In this document: one piece after another, positions 27,461 to 37,182 of the stretch
How positions within the stretch are numbered: the stretch's first letter is position 1
How the letters are laid out: each line of letters begins with the position of its first letter
Source of the DNA: Mycolicibacterium tusciae JS617
GTDB lineage: Bacteria > Actinomycetota > Actinomycetes > Mycobacteriales > Mycobacteriaceae
Assembly: GCF_000243415.2 (NCBI RefSeq)
Contig: NZ_KI912270.1
Coordinates: forward strand, 3,038,001-3,102,000
Direction of reading: 5' to 3'
Length of the DNA: 64,000 bases
The notes under the pieces: generated by a model
The model's database searches: none
The model's input: the letters and a program-made list of their open reading frames with translations, nothing else
What the model was told of the DNA's origin: nothing
Translations under genes and position numbers: made by a program

Positions 27461-29881
27461 CTATGCACGCGTCTTCGTGTTGTGGGTCAGAGAATTTGGC
27501 CGTCGGCTGATGTGGGCGGCGTAGTTCGTCCAGTCGCCGGCCGAGAGGCGTTGCCAGGAAACAGCGACGTCGGTGTGAATGCCAAGCGTGCGGGCCAGGA
27601 TTGCTGCCGGGATCTCGGTGGCGAGTTGAAACAGTGCGGTGCTGCGAGCAGCCCCGGGGCGGATGCCGAGTCGGTTCAACCGCTGAGTGAGCTGGCCGGT
27701 GCTGATGGGCCGACCGGGTTGGCCGCCGGGAAAGAGCCAGATCGAGGGAGTTAACGCACCAATGGTCGCGTGGCCCCTTGCGATTTGACACAACCAATCG
27801 GGCCAGCTCGGCGACGGGTTCGGGCAGGTGTATGGGCGAGCTGCCCAGATGCAACCGGACCGGATCAACCTCGGTTTCGACGTCGACGATCGTCATCCGG
27901 CAGATCGCAGCCGGTGTCTGGGCGTAAAGCAGAACGAGCAGACCGGCCAGCCGGTCATCGGGCTTGAGGCTGTCGTCGTGCAACAGGCGGCGCGCGATGT
28001 CCCAGCGGTGCTGGTCATCGAGGGGTCGGGTAGGGCCCATCCAGCGGTGGGCGCCGACGCGGACACTGGTCAGCTTGTTCCGATGGGCCCATCGGATGAA
28101 GTGTCCCGCCGCCCCACGATGTGTCGCGGTGGCGTCGGTGAGCCATCGATCGAGGTCGCTGTGCTGACAGCTGCCCAGCGTGAGCTGGTGTTCGGTGAGC
28201 CAGTCCAGGAAGGCGACGGCCGCGTATATGCGTTGGCGCACTGAGTTGAACTGCTGGATGGTGGTGGGGTGGCCGTTGTTACGTTGCCGCAGGCGACGGG
28301 TCAGGTGCCAGACGGTGTAGCGGTGCAGCACCTTCTGTTGCTCGGGGTTTGTTTGCGCGGCCAGGGTCTGGTCGATGAGCCGCTCGATGCGGACCATATG
28401 TTCATCGCGTCGTGGTAGCGCGCCGACGCCGATCAGGACTTGGCGCAGGTGAGCGAGAGGCGGGCTGTGGGGCAGTTCATCGAGCGCTTCGTGTGTCAAC
28501 GCCCGGCGCCCAGCAGCCAGATCGGCCAGCACAGGCGCGACGGACTTCTTCTTCAGCCATCGCATGGCGGTGATGGGGTGTTCTGCGGTAGCGATGTTGT
28601 GCCGCAACGCCTGTAGTCCGGGATGGAGTGCTGCCGAGGGCGGGCCGAGGAGCTCGTTGAGGCGTTGATTGATTCGGCATCGAACGCATTGGCCGGGGTG
28701 CGGATGGGACGGGTCGCTGCAGGTTGGGCAGTCGTGCCAGACCGCGCGGGTGGTGCAGTCCTGGCAGTGCGGATGGGTGAGGGTGCCCGAGATCACGGCG
28801 GCGTTCCGTCCGCAGGAACAGCATCGGGCCGTGCGGCTCTGGCAGGCAGGACACCACGGCCGACCGGTGATTCGCGAGGTGCCGCAAGGCGTTTCCTCAC
28901 CGCAGATCGAGCAGGTTGCGGTTGGCAAGGCCGGGCAGGTGCCGCAGATCGGCCCGTCCGGCGTCCGCAGGTTGACCGGGCGGCGGCGGCCGCAGTTGAG
29001 GCAGACTTCGAGGTTGTTGGGGTCGGTGATCAAACAGTTCGGGCAGAGTGGTCGGCCGTGCTCGTCCCGAGTGGCCGGTTCGCGGCGGGCGCCGCAGCGT
29101 GCGCATTCTTCGATGCGGGTGTGGGCGATGCAGGTGCGGCAGACACGCTGCCCGTGAGAGGTTTGTCGATCCGGACGACACGACCGCAGAGAGGGCACGC
29201 CGGCCGGACGATGCCGGCAACGCCAGCGGCGTGCAGAGCATCGATCAGCGGGATGATCGCGCGGACAGGGGCGAGATGCCCGGCGCCGGTGAGCAATTCG
29301 GGTTGAGCCTCCAACGCCCACGCGATCCTGCGTTGATGCGCGGGCCGAGACGCAAGTCTGCCAACCGAGCCGGCAATGAGGTCGCGGTCCACAGCCGGAT
29401 CCAGCCGGGCAACCACGTCGCAGATGACCGAGATCGGATCGCGGTCATCGCGATCCGGGCAGTGCGCGCAGCGGGGCCCTCCGGCGCGATCACGCGTCGA
29501 GACGTGCCGAAGCTGCCCGCAGGCCACACAAGGCGCCGGACGCAGGCTGCAGGCCCCGCAGTACCAGTCCTGACCACGACGCTGCAGGGTCCGCATCGGC
29601 TTGCCGCACTCGCCGCAGACCGGCGGCGAAACCTCCGCGCCGGCTTTTCGCAGTGCTATCAGCAGGTCGCCGACCGCCCGCGGCGCCGGAGAGCGTCCAT
29701 CGGTCAACACGGCCGGGCGCCCGGCGAGAAACGCTGCCAGACGCCGCGATTTCGCCCGCCCGCCCGCGACGCTGGTGACGACCGACCTGACCCGCTCAAG
29801 TGCAAGCCGGTCATCGACCGCCACCACCAGGTCCGCGATGAACCCGACCGGATCCAAAACCGAGCGGTCGCCGATGGTCAC
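27461..29881 (-). pseudogene. zinc-finger recombinase-like protein with two frameshifts
   Basis: GTG start at 29881 overlaps the XRE-gene stop (GTGA). The N-terminal 230 residues include CGECGKPM and CGACSLRPAPCVACG. Near 29165 the frame shifts (a G run of three where four is needed) into CRTCIAHTRIEECARCG and several more CxxC pairs. A second shift near 27776 (four G for three) leads to the end at 27461. With both corrected it is 2421 nt, 806 residues: about eight zinc-ribbon pairs followed by a tyrosine-recombinase-like core with degenerate catalytic residues. It resembles a helper partner of the integrase in cassette X. Confidence 0.75.
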
Positions 29882-30216
29882 GGCCCCTTGGCGCCGCGGA
29901 CGCGCGCCCGCTTGGGCCGCAGCTCGCCGATGCCGGCTTCAGCGCCGACCGCCTTCTTCGCGCGAGCGCTCGCCTGCGCCGAGACGGCGGGCTCGATCAA
30001 ATCGTCGATCGTGCAGTCGAGGATGTCCAGCAGCGCCATCAGGACCTTCAGGCTCAGCCGTTCGGGTCGCTCGACGACCAGCCGGTAGACCTGGCTGGAC
30101 GACAAGGTGATGCCGCGCTTGTCCAGCGGCTCGATCAGATCGGTGGTCGCGAACATGCCACGGTCGGCCATGACCTTCCGCAGATGCCAGTGGTAGTCGA
30201 GCTTGGCGGGCATCAT
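29878..30216 (-). CDS. XRE-like helix-turn-helix regulator
   Basis: 112 residues. The N-terminus (HLRKVMADRGMFATTDLIEP) and ITLSSSQVYRLVVERPERL form the DNA-binding helix-turn-helix, with LKVLMALLDILDCTIDDLIEP following as in XRE/Cro-like proteins. The basic C-terminal tail is low in complexity. ATG overlaps the integrase stop by 4 bp and its stop overlaps the next GTG, so it is translated with the integrase and the zinc-finger protein. It probably controls recombinase expression. Confidence 0.82.
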   Translation of the reverse strand: MMPAKLDYHWHLRKVMADRGMFATTDLIEPLDKRGITLSSSQVYRLVVERPERLSLKVLMALLDILDCTIDDLIEPAVSAQASARAKKAVGAEAGIGELRPKRARVRGAKGP

Positions 30217-30740
30217 CAGTCCTTGTCTGCCGGAGGGATCGAAGCAAGCGCGGGCGCGAGCGCCTTCTGCAGCATGGTGTTCATGAAGTCTGAGCTGACA
30301 TGGGTGTAGATGGCCGTGGAACTGTCGCACTCGTGCCCAACCTGGGATTGGATGAACCGCCGGTCAACACCGTCCTCGGTGAGGTGAGTGACGAACGAGT
30401 GACGGATTGAGTGGGGCACAAGGTCTTTCGACAACTTCAACGCATCCCGATAGGCGACGAACCGAGCGTTGATCTCCGCAGGCTTGATCCGCCCGCCCCG
30501 CTCAGTCACCCACAGCGCTGGATGATCGGGGCACCCGAACTTCGGCCGCACGTTCTCGACATAGTCAGCAACGGCATCTACTGCCCAATCCATCACCGAC
30601 AACACATTCCGCCGCCGCGGCGGCTGCCCCCGTTTCGCCTTGCCGTAGCGCACGTTGAGCGTGCCGAACCCGCCGAACTGCGGCGCAGCCGCATTGCGGC
30701 CGAAGTCCACCAGGTCGAGCTTGGCGGTCTCGGTCCGACG
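30216..30740 (-). pseudogene. integrase of cassette X, 3' part
   Basis: Encodes the catalytic half of a tyrosine recombinase after the Arg-I box: (GL)RRTETAKLDLVDFG, then VPHSIRHSFVTHLTEDG (H-x-x-R box), VGHECDSSTAIYTHVS (Tyr box). The N-terminal part is at 41325-41951, 10.6 kb away. Joining 41951-41325 with 30740-30216 gives 1152 nt, an intact 383-residue ORF reading YGWGLRRTE across the junction. The split was caused by element C. Confidence 0.92.
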
Positions 30741-30746
30741 CAACCC
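30741..30746. other. left 6-bp core of element C
   Basis: CAACCC between integrase homology (CGGTCCGACG) and the terminus TTCTCCGGGGTT. On the coding strand it is GGGTTG (Gly-Leu). The other core is CAGCCC (41325-41330), whose coding strand GGGCTG also encodes Gly-Leu. Confidence 0.85.
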
Positions 30747-30881
30747 TTCTCCGGGGTTGCCTGACCTGTTGCGCCATGTTGCTCGACCGGGAGGATCGGG
30801 CGGGTTGTTCGGCGTTTCTCCGGGGGTGTGGTGCTTGTGGCTGGTAGTCGTTTGAGACTGTCGACCAGAAAGCGAGAGATC

Positions 30882-32048
30882 ATGCGAGCATTCCCGGTGA
30901 GTTTGCCGTCGGGGCAACGGTATTGGACGGTGCTGGACGAGGACCTGCACGTGGTGGGTGTTGCCGACGAGTATCTGCGGCATCTGCGGTTCGGCCGCGA
31001 CGCGGCCGAGTCCACGACCAAGGCGTACGCGCATTCGATCGCGTTGTTTCTGCGCTGGTGCGCTCGATCGGGGCGCTCCTGGCAAGGCGGTGTCGAGGGT
31101 TTCGCACTGTTCATAAGGTGGTTGGCGCACGCCGGGGGACCGGTTGAGGACACCGCGAGCGGAGTGGTGGCCGGTCCCGGCGCTGCTACGCTGCGGTGCC
31201 CATCGCGGATCAACGGTGTGCTGACGGCGGTGCGGGGCATGGTGGTACACGCGGTCGCGACCGGCACCGGGGCGGCGGGACTGGTGTCGATGCTCTACGA
31301 GGTCGCCGACGACCGGGACCTGCCGGCCGAGGCCCGCGGCGAGGACGGTCGGATGGCGTGGCGGATGCGGGCCCGGCATCGGCTGCGGGAACCGGAAACG
31401 ACGATCGATCGGGCCAGCGATGAGCAGATCGTCGCGATACTGCGGGCCTGCCGTTCGGCGCGGGACCGGCTGATCGTGCTGTTGATGGCGCGGGGCGGGT
31501 TGCGCCGCGGGGAGCTGTGCGGACTGCGGCGCAGCGATGTGCACCTGCTGGTGGATTCGCGCCGCCTGGGCTGCGAGGTGGCGCGGGCGCATCTGCATGT
31601 GGTGCGCCGCGAGGACAACTCGAACGAGGCGTGGGCCAAATCGCGCCGGCAGCGGGTGGTGCCGCTGGATTTCCTTGTGGTGCAAGTGTTCGACGTCTAC
31701 GAGTTCGAGCGCATGCGCGTCGCCGATGCCGCCAATAACGATTTCGTGTTCGTCAACCTGTTCCGCGGCAAAATCGGTAAACCGATGCGCCCGGACGCGA
31801 TCGGGGAGTTGATGGCCGCGGCGTCGCGGCGCGCCGGACTCGACGTCGTGGTGCGGCCCCACCAGCTGCGACACGCGTACGGCAGCAACGTTGTTGATGC
31901 CGGAGCCGGGGTCGACGTGGTCGCCGATTTGCTTGGTCACGCGGCGGTGTCCTCGTCGCAGGTTTATCTGCATCCCGACTCCTCCCGGCTGCGGGCGGCC
32001 GTCGACGCCGTGCCCAGTCCTCGTGAACTCGGTGCGGTGACCCGGTGA
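30882..32048 (+). CDS. TnpA-like tyrosine recombinase of element C
   Basis: 388 residues from the ATG at 30882; the earlier in-frame start at 30828 would lie closer to the terminus and adds a poor leader. The N-terminal SAM-like core-binding domain includes ESTTKAYAHSIALFLRW (about 44-60). Catalytic residues: Arg-I in LMARGGLRRGELCGL, RPHQLRHAYGSNVV (H-x-x-R-H), and LLGHAAVSSSQVYLHPD (Tyr). Homologous to the TnpA-like protein of element B (both open with a GQR.WTVL.ED motif). The stop overlaps the next start (GTGA). Confidence 0.9.
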   Translation: MRAFPVSLPSGQRYWTVLDEDLHVVGVADEYLRHLRFGRDAAESTTKAYAHSIALFLRWCARSGRSWQGGVEGFALFIRWLAHAGGPVEDTASGVVAGPGAATLRCPSRINGVLTAVRGMVVHAVATGTGAAGLVSMLYEVADDRDLPAEARGEDGRMAWRMRARHRLREPETTIDRASDEQIVAILRACRSARDRLIVLLMARGGLRRGELCGLRRSDVHLLVDSRRLGCEVARAHLHVVRREDNSNEAWAKSRRQRVVPLDFLVVQVFDVYEFERMRVADAANNDFVFVNLFRGKIGKPMRPDAIGELMAAASRRAGLDVVVRPHQLRHAYGSNVVDAGAGVDVVADLLGHAAVSSSQVYLHPDSSRLRAAVDAVPSPRELGAVTR

Positions 32049-33882
32049 CCGCCGCAAGCTTGGCCCGTGTCGTGGGCGGTGACCGGAAGGGGATCGAGTT
32101 CCCGCACGTGCTTATCGGTGCCGCTTTCGATGGTCCCGCTGCAGCGCTGGCGCGAGCGCTGGACAGGGCGCTGTTGGAGGAGGCCGGATGGGATCCGGTC
32201 GCTCGAATCCTGTTTCTGCCCGTCGGACACCGGCTCCTCGGCCGGAAAGTGTGTCGGGTCGAGCAGTGCACTGCGACCGCCCATTACAACTACCCCGACA
32301 TCTGCCACCGCTGTTTTACCAGGCTGACCCGCATGGGCATGACCGTGGACGACATCGCCGCCCGCGAGAGCCTTCCCGCCGCGCCCGTCCCGGCACCGCA
32401 CTGCGCGGTCCCGAAATGCCGATGCGTGCCGACGGTCCCGGGTGCAGTGTTGTGCGAACCGCACGCTTCCAACTTCCGAAACAGGCGGATTCCCGTGACC
32501 GTCGAGGAGTTCGTGCGGCATCCGCGGGTGCGGCCCCATCCACCGTCTCCGGCCTGCTCGGTTCCGGCGTGCACCCGCACCGCAGACGGGGCGATCGGTT
32601 ACTGCGGCACGCACTATCAACGGTGGTCCGTAGCTCAACAGAACGGCCCCGGACTCGACGAACAATCGTGGCGGACACGCGAATCGGGAGTGGCCGAACC
32701 AGGGCAGGTGAACCTGCGGAAACTGCCCGAGCTGGTCGTGGTGGAAGTGTTGGTCGGCTTGCAGACCCGCGTTCGGGAGGGCCTGCGGCTCACCGACGTT
32801 GTGCTGCGGGCGGTCTGCGACACTTTGCGCCGCCACCAAGTCGCCTCGATCCACGACTGCGAGCCGGGCCTGGCCCCTGGCTTGCGTGCACGCTCGGTGC
32901 TGGCCTCGTTCGCCCGCGACGCCCGCCGCGCGCTCGCCGACCCCGGGGGCGAACAAACCCAGGACATCTGGGATCTGGCCATTTTCGGTCACCCCGGGAG
33001 GCTGTCCTTCACCGCGATCACCCAACCATGGCTGGCCGATGCCGCCAAACGATGGGCGGCCGAGCAGCTTCCGCATCACCGGGGCAGCGGTGCCTCTCGT
33101 GTGCGCGGCAAGATCAACAATATCGGGTTGCTGTCCGAACACCTCGCCCGCCGACCCGACCGCGGTCTCGACCCCGCCGCGCTTGGCCGGACGGACCTGG
33201 AGGAGTTCCTCAACCGGCTCGGCCATCTGGAGTTCACCGGTCGGATCGGTCGCTACCGGCGCAACATGATCTGCCGGGACGTGCGCCAAGTGCTGGCAGG
33301 CATCCGCTCTCTGGGATTGACCCGACCCCGGCAGCCGGCTGCAGGATTGCCCGGCGACTTCGCGATCGAACGCATCGACATCCCCGCCGATCCCGAACGC
33401 GGTGAGCCCGGACGCTGCCTGCCCGCCGAGATCATGAACGTCGTGTGCTCGAACCTCGACACCCTCGAGCCCGCCGAAGTCAGGGTCGCCACCCAGATCG
33501 GCATCGACACCGGCCGCCGGCCCGAGGACATTCTCAACCTCACCCCTGAACTGCCTGGACCGAGACAAAGACGGCGGGGAGGTGCTCGTCTACGACAACA
33601 TCAAAGCCAATAGGCTTCGCCGCCGATTGCCGATCAGCACGACAACCGCCGCGGTCATCACAGCCCAACAACACCGCGTCCGACATCGTTTCCCCGACAC
33701 GCCCATCGCGGAGCTGAGATTGCTGCCCACACGGGTACGAAATCCTGACGGGCGCAAGGCAATCAGCACAAATACCCTGGCGGCTCGTCACCGTGACTGG
33801 CTCGCCGCGCTGCCCACCTTGCGCACCGAAGACGGGACCGAATTCGACAAGACCCGGGTGGTGCCGTACGCCTACCGGCATT
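32045..33882 (+). pseudogene. TnpB-like recombinase of element C, 5' part
   Basis: N-terminal part of a large TnpB-like protein, with many Cys (CRVEQC, YPDICHRCF, CAVPKCRC, CSVPACTR) suggesting zinc ribbons, then a core-binding region and Arg-I in QIGIDTGRRPEDILNL. A one-base insertion near 33549 (four C for three) shifts the frame; the correct frame continues CLDRDKDGGEVL to VVPYAYRH, where element D interrupts. The 3' part is at 39997-40662. With two single-base corrections the whole gene is 2502 nt, 833 residues. Confidence 0.9.
33877..33882. other. left 6-bp core of element D
   Basis: GGCATT between tnpB homology (GTACGCCTACC) and the terminus TTGTCCCCGC. It supplies the native His codon (CGG CAT T) of the Arg-II/His box. 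The core at the far end (39991-39996) is GGCGCT, which would change His to Arg, so this one is the original target core. Confidence 0.88.
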
Positions 33883-33941
33883 TTGTCCCCGCTTAGTTCC
33901 CGTGTTGCGATAAGCCGGGAAGGGGCTGGTGGCCTTGGTGT

Positions 33942-35456
33942 TTGGCGGTTGCGTCGAGTCGTGTGGTGTTTCTAGCCTGTTCGCTTGTGATCCTGAGCTT
34001 CTTCTCGTCGCAAGGCTGGCGGTCCTGGGATGTCGAGCACCGGCCGGTGATTCCGGAGGGGATGCCGGTGCTAATCGATGACGACCTGCTGTTCGAGGAC
34101 GGCCTCGGGGCGCCGCGATCGGTGTCGGTGGCGAACCGGTGGCTGCGGCTGCTTCCGGCCAGCGGGGCGCCGGCGCCGAGTTCGTGGGAGAACTACGCGC
34201 GGGCAGTCAAGGAGTGGACGGAGTTCCTCGCTGAGCACGGGATCGGGTTGTTCGACACCCGCGACCGGCTCAAGGCCGGGCTGAGCCGGTATGCCGAGCA
34301 CCGCGCGGCCGGGCCAATTTCGGCGAGGTTCGCTGCGACCACGTGGTCGCAGCACATGAGCATCCTGTCGCTGTTCTACCGGTGGGCGATCGACGAAGGA
34401 GTTGCCGCTGCCGAGCCGTTCACCTACCGGTCGGCGCGGGCGGTCTTCGCCGGCACCGGCCGCGATGTCCGGGTGAATCTGGCGTCGCGCCGCACCCCGA
34501 AACCACACGTGACCATCAAGTATCTGGAGCCGGACTTCACCGACCTGTTCCGCAAAGGGTTACGCGGTTTGGCACCGGATGGCAACCGCGACAGCGGGTT
34601 CGCGGGCCGGGAGATGACCCGCAACGCCGCGATCGGGGATCTGGCGTTGGCGACCGGGTTGCGGTTGGGCGAGTTCACCCATCTGCTGCCGTGGGAGGTT
34701 CCGGCGCTGCCGCTGGCGCCGACGGCGATTCCGATCCCGTTTCCGGTGCCGGCGGGAATCACCAAGGGCCGCAAGTTCCGCACTACCTGGATCTCTTACG
34801 ACGCCCTGGCCGGGCTGCACGACTACCTGGAGCTTGACCGCGCGGCCGTCACCGAAGGGTCGGCCTGGCGACCGCCGCGACGGTGGGGTGAACCGCTGCT
34901 GGTGAGCGACCCGGATGCGCGGGGTGGCCGGGTCAACGGTGTTCGCCGGTCGTGGGAGTCGCTGACCCCGGCCGAGCGGCGTCGGCTGGTGGCACCGAAG
35001 GGCGGGTCGTGCCTGCTGGCGGTGAAAGCCGATGGTGGCCCGTTCACGGCGTGGGCGACGGTGTTCGAGCGCACCGCCGACCGGATCCGCGCGAGGTTCG
35101 AGCCACGGTTCCCGCATGTTCACCCGCACCGGCTGCGGCATTCGTTCTCGATGCAGACCTTGGAATATTTGGTGACCGGCTACTACCGGCAGGCGGCAAA
35201 GCTGGTGCGCGACACCGACGCCGACGCGGCGCTGGTGTTCTACCTGACCAAGGCCGATCCGCTGCTGGTGCTGCGGGACCTGTTGGGTCACTCGACGGTG
35301 TTGACCACGGAAAAGTATCTGAAACGCCTTGATACGACCCGGATTTACCGGCAAGCCTACGAAACCGCCGGCGTGGAATCCGGACTCGTCGGCGAGGACG
35401 CCGCGCAGCGGGAATCCGACGCCGAATTCCACGACGACGCCGAGGAGGTGTTGTGA
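33942..35456 (+). CDS. first tyrosine recombinase of element D
   Basis: 504 residues from 33942; GTG at 33987 (VILSFFSSQGW) is an equally good start giving 489. N-terminal core-binding region (SWENYARAVKEWTEFLAEHG, about 88-107). Catalytic Arg-I in ALATGLRLGEFTHL (about 243), HPHRLRHSFSMQTLEYL (about 392, H-x-x-R-H), LLGHSTVLTTEKYLKRLD (about 451, Tyr). It is the only recombinase of this element with an intact frame and a full catalytic set, and lies at the left end as tnpA does in B and C. The stop overlaps the next start. Confidence 0.9.
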   Translation: MAVASSRVVFLACSLVILSFFSSQGWRSWDVEHRPVIPEGMPVLIDDDLLFEDGLGAPRSVSVANRWLRLLPASGAPAPSSWENYARAVKEWTEFLAEHGIGLFDTRDRLKAGLSRYAEHRAAGPISARFAATTWSQHMSILSLFYRWAIDEGVAAAEPFTYRSARAVFAGTGRDVRVNLASRRTPKPHVTIKYLEPDFTDLFRKGLRGLAPDGNRDSGFAGREMTRNAAIGDLALATGLRLGEFTHLLPWEVPALPLAPTAIPIPFPVPAGITKGRKFRTTWISYDALAGLHDYLELDRAAVTEGSAWRPPRRWGEPLLVSDPDARGGRVNGVRRSWESLTPAERRRLVAPKGGSCLLAVKADGGPFTAWATVFERTADRIRARFEPRFPHVHPHRLRHSFSMQTLEYLVTGYYRQAAKLVRDTDADAALVFYLTKADPLLVLRDLLGHSTVLTTEKYLKRLDTTRIYRQAYETAGVESGLVGEDAAQRESDAEFHDDAEEVL

Positions 35457-37182
35457 TGCCGACGATGGTTGTTGACACTCCGCTCGGTCTGAGCTGCGTG
35501 TTCAGTGACGGCAGCAGAGCCGAATTCGACCTTACGGGGTCGCCGAACCCCAGGTTGGCGCGCGATCTGGCCGTCGGTTTGGTGGAGCTGATACACCCCC
35601 ACGGCAGTGCCGATACCGCTGGCACGGTCGGCCACTACGTGCGTGGGTTGCACAGGATGGTGCGAGCGCTCGCCGATCAGGGGTTCACCGGCGGCATCGC
35701 CGATCTGCGGCGCGGGCAGTTGGCGCAGTTCTGGATGGCGGGCCCGAACTGGTTGGAGGCGCTGACTCGGTCCTTGGTGGAGGGTTACGCGCGATCCGGC
35801 GGCCGTGTCGGCGACGGCGTGGTGGAACTGGCCGCCGGGCGGCACTTCAACATTCAGCCGAATCGGCGGCCGTTGCCGCCCTACTCCGAGGCTGAATGGC
35901 AGCGACTTACCGCGGTCTGCCGACAGCAGGTCGATGACTCCTATGCCACGCATCGGCATGCGTTGGCGTCCGTTCCCGGAGGGCGGCATCCGGGCGCGGG
36001 CGCGTGGTCTCACCAGAACTTCTGCTGGTTGCTGGCGACGCACGGCCCTCTCGGCAGCTGCGAGGCCGCTGAGACGATTGGCATGTCTATCAACGTCTTC
36101 CGCCATCGAGGAGTCACCACTGTCTTCCACGAGGCTGCGCAAGCGATGTTCCCGCACCTCGAAGTCGTGGTCGCCTACCGGCTGCTGTTCGGGATCTACT
36201 CCGGCATCGTCCCGGACGGTATCGCCGACCTGGAGGTCGGAGACATCGACTGGGCCGGGGATTCGACTGTTCTGCTGTCCTATGTCAAACGCCGCACCGC
36301 CGCCGAGAGCACCACCTTGCCGCGGCCAGCGGTGCGGTTGCTCGAGCAGTGGCTGGCGCACTCGGCGCTGCTGCGCCGCTTCGTGCCACCGGACGAGCGC
36401 ACCACGCTGTGGTTGGGGATGAGCCAGCCCGGTTACTCCCGCCGCCTCGGCGAGGTGAACCGGTCGGCGACCGGGCGGTGGATGCAACGCCACAGCATCG
36501 TCGGCGACGACGGCGAGCCGCTGAAACTGCACCGGTCCCGCATCCGCACCACGCACCACGCGATGCGAGACAAGAAGTCCTGGACCGGGAATGCGCGCGC
36601 CACGATCGACCCGAACCACACCCCGGCGGTCGAGGGCGACCACTACCTGTCGGCAACGACTCCCGGCCAACGCCACGCCGTCGAGACGATCATCGCCGAC
36701 GCCCCAGCACGACATCCTCCGCCGCGCACACCCACCGACCGTGATCACCGCGGAAGACGCCGCCAGCACTCGTCGAGGGCTACCCGCAACTGCTGGCGGT
36801 GATGAAGCTCGACGAAGGCGTGCTCGCCGAGCTGGTCGGTGGCACGCGGGATGTATTCACCGCGGCCTGCGCCGATCAGCTTTCCGGGCTGCACGGACCG
36901 GCCGGGAAACCATGCCCGGCACGTCCGTGGGTCTGCCTGCTTTGCCCGCTGGCGGTGTTCGCTCCCCGGCACGCGGTGAACCTGTTGCGGCTCAAGGCAT
37001 TCTTCTCCCGCCAGTGGCAGCAGATGCCCGCCGCCCACTTCATGACCGTCTTCGGCCGCTACGCCGCCCGGATCGACCAGATCCTGGACCGCTTCGACCC
37101 CGCCGAACTCACCGCCGCAGCCACAAGAATCACCGACAGCGACAACGAAATCCCCTTGCGCCCGGAGGAACTCACCGCATGA
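35453..37182 (+). pseudogene. second recombinase-like protein of element D, frameshifted
   Basis: GTG at 35453 or ATG at 35456. The frame holds to about 36700 (IIADA), then a one-base insertion (four C for three) and a second shift near 36765 move it to the frame of VMKLDEGVLAELVGG...RPEELTA, ending at 37182. With two bases removed it is 1725 nt, 574 residues. The C-terminal part has CPARPWVCLLCPLAVF, a Cys cluster. Catalytic residues of the recombinase family are partly degenerate (LKLHRSRIRTTHH resembles the Arg box). Confidence 0.75.

Noticed and set aside
30216..32057. A single 613-residue minus-strand ORF
   Set aside because: Only the last 175 codons (to 30740) encode integrase; the rest is antisense to the tnpA-like gene of element C.
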